From Acidobacteriota bacterium (GTDB lineage Bacteria; Acidobacteriota; Terriglobia; Terriglobales; Acidobacteriaceae): 6,346 nucleotides of DNA. The notes beneath the pieces were generated by a model. That model saw only the letters and a list, made by a program, of their open reading frames with translations, was not told the origin of the DNA and ran no database searches. Where the stretch lies: positions 1 to 6,346 of the forward strand of contig JAJYBT010000163.1 in NCBI GenBank assembly GCA_021778875.1, given 5' to 3'. Both the position numbers and the translations under genes were made by a program. Of the stretch, positions 5,847-6,346 are shown piece after piece (the stretch's first letter is position 1; every line of letters begins with the position of its first letter).

Positions 5847-5892
5847 GCGCAACAGGTTGGAGGCCGGGCCTACCGGCTTCCAGCTGTTGCGC
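5847..5892 (+). repeat. Long hairpin between the YceI and MarR genes
   Basis: An outer 9-bp arm GCGCAACAG (5847-5855) pairs with CTGTTGCGC (5884-5892). After a 2x1 internal loop, an inner 10-bp arm TGGAGGCCGG (5858-5867) pairs with CCGGCTTCCA (5873-5882) with one G-U pair, closing on a 5-base loop. It begins 10 bases after the YceI stop. No T-run follows, so it is not a standard terminator. It may protect the YceI mRNA end, reduce read-through into the MarR gene, or be a short dispersed repeat. Confidence 0.75.
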
Positions 5893-5923
5893 GGAGATGT
5901 CCCAAGAACGGAATGGAGCCTGC

Positions 5924-6346
5924 ATGTCTGCCCTGAGACAAGAGATCGCACAAGAACGGCCCTTCTCCAGCACAGAGGAGGAGGCGCTGCTGAACCTGAT
6001 GCGGACGGCCGACTGCATTCAACGCACATTTCAGCGCAAGACCCGGGACTTTGGCGTGACCTCCACGCAGTACAACGTGTTGCGGATACTGCGGGGTGCG
6101 CAGCCGCAGGGGCTAACCTGCTCCGCGATCGGTGACCGGATGATCACGGCAGAGCCGGATATCACGCGTCTGCTGGCCCGGCTGAAGGTGCTCAAGCTGA
6201 TCCGGCAGCAGCGTGACCGTAAAGACCGCCGCGTGGTGTGGACGCAGATATCAGAGGCGGGGCTGGAGCTGCTGCGGCAGATGGACCCGGTGGTGCAGCA
6301 GACTCCGCGCGAGCTGCTGGGACACCTGGGCGAAGAGAATCTACGC
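5924..6346 (+). CDS. MarR-family transcriptional regulator, 3' end outside the window
   Basis: MarR proteins are dimeric winged-helix DNA-binding proteins that usually repress their own operon and neighbours and let go on binding a small ligand or on oxidation. The visible 141 residues cover almost the whole family length: an N-terminal helix region (17-43), VTSTQYNVLRIL (45-56), the helix-turn-helix SAIGDRMITAEPDITRLLARL (67-87) and the wing RDRKDRRVVWTQIS (97-110) with the family's D-R-x-D-R-R signature, then the start of the C-terminal dimer helix. No stop is reached. I chose ATG 5924, with GGAG at 5915-5918. An in-frame ATG at 5897 would add nine residues but has its GGAG directly touching the start codon, so it is less likely. 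The gene lies 86 bases after YceI with the same orientation and only a hairpin between, so the two probably share transcription. The ligand is unknown. Confidence 0.93.
   Translation, partial: MSALRQEIAQERPFSSTEEEALLNLMRTADCIQRTFQRKTRDFGVTSTQYNVLRILRGAQPQGLTCSAIGDRMITAEPDITRLLARLKVLKLIRQQRDRKDRRVVWTQISEAGLELLRQMDPVVQQTPRELLGHLGEENLR

Noticed and set aside
1..6346. CRISPR array, insertion sequence, phage, toxin-antitoxin or tRNA
   Set aside because: No regularly spaced repeats, transposase or integrase motifs, attachment-like repeats or cloverleaf were seen on either strand; gene content is ordinary chromosomal.

Overview
The window looks like chromosomal DNA from a GC-rich, free-living bacterium, most likely an acidobacterium of the Terriglobia type. 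This rests on four things: an archaeal-type (class V) fructose-1,6-bisphosphatase in a clearly bacterial setting, a YceI-family protein next to a MarR regulator, a secreted protein of a type I associate with Acidobacteria, and an overall GC-rich codon pattern with Shine-Dalgarno sites and a sigma70-like extended -10 promoter. The taxonomic call is an inference, not a database result. I see no mobile element, CRISPR array, tRNA or rRNA, and no gene-free stretch above 300 bases.

Left part (1-2151, + strand). The window opens inside a PP2C-type serine/threonine phosphatase that lacks only its first residues. After a 189-base gap comes a complete fructose-1,6-bisphosphate aldolase/phosphatase (fbp) with all the residues expected for both activities, closed by a strong hairpin terminator. 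Middle (2152-3390, - strand). A 12-helix MFS transporter converges on fbp. It carries the signature loop of the Jen1-type lactate/pyruvate transporters, so uptake of a monocarboxylate is likely. Together with fbp this suggests growth on organic acids through gluconeogenesis.

Right-centre (3391-5033, + strand). A clear extended -10 promoter drives a compact run of three genes: a membrane protein with a zinc ribbon at each end, a secreted protein of unknown function, and a second secreted protein that overlaps the previous stop codon by ATGA. The last has three copies of a short strand motif.

Right end (5034-6346, + strand). A 228-base leader holds a perfect 22-bp palindrome, then a secreted YceI-family lipid-binding protein, then a long hairpin, then a MarR-family regulator cut by the window edge. 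The palindrome is the best candidate for the operator of this MarR protein. The hairpin between the two genes carries the same half-site. This small circuit and the two-ribbon/secreted-protein cluster are the parts most worth following up.
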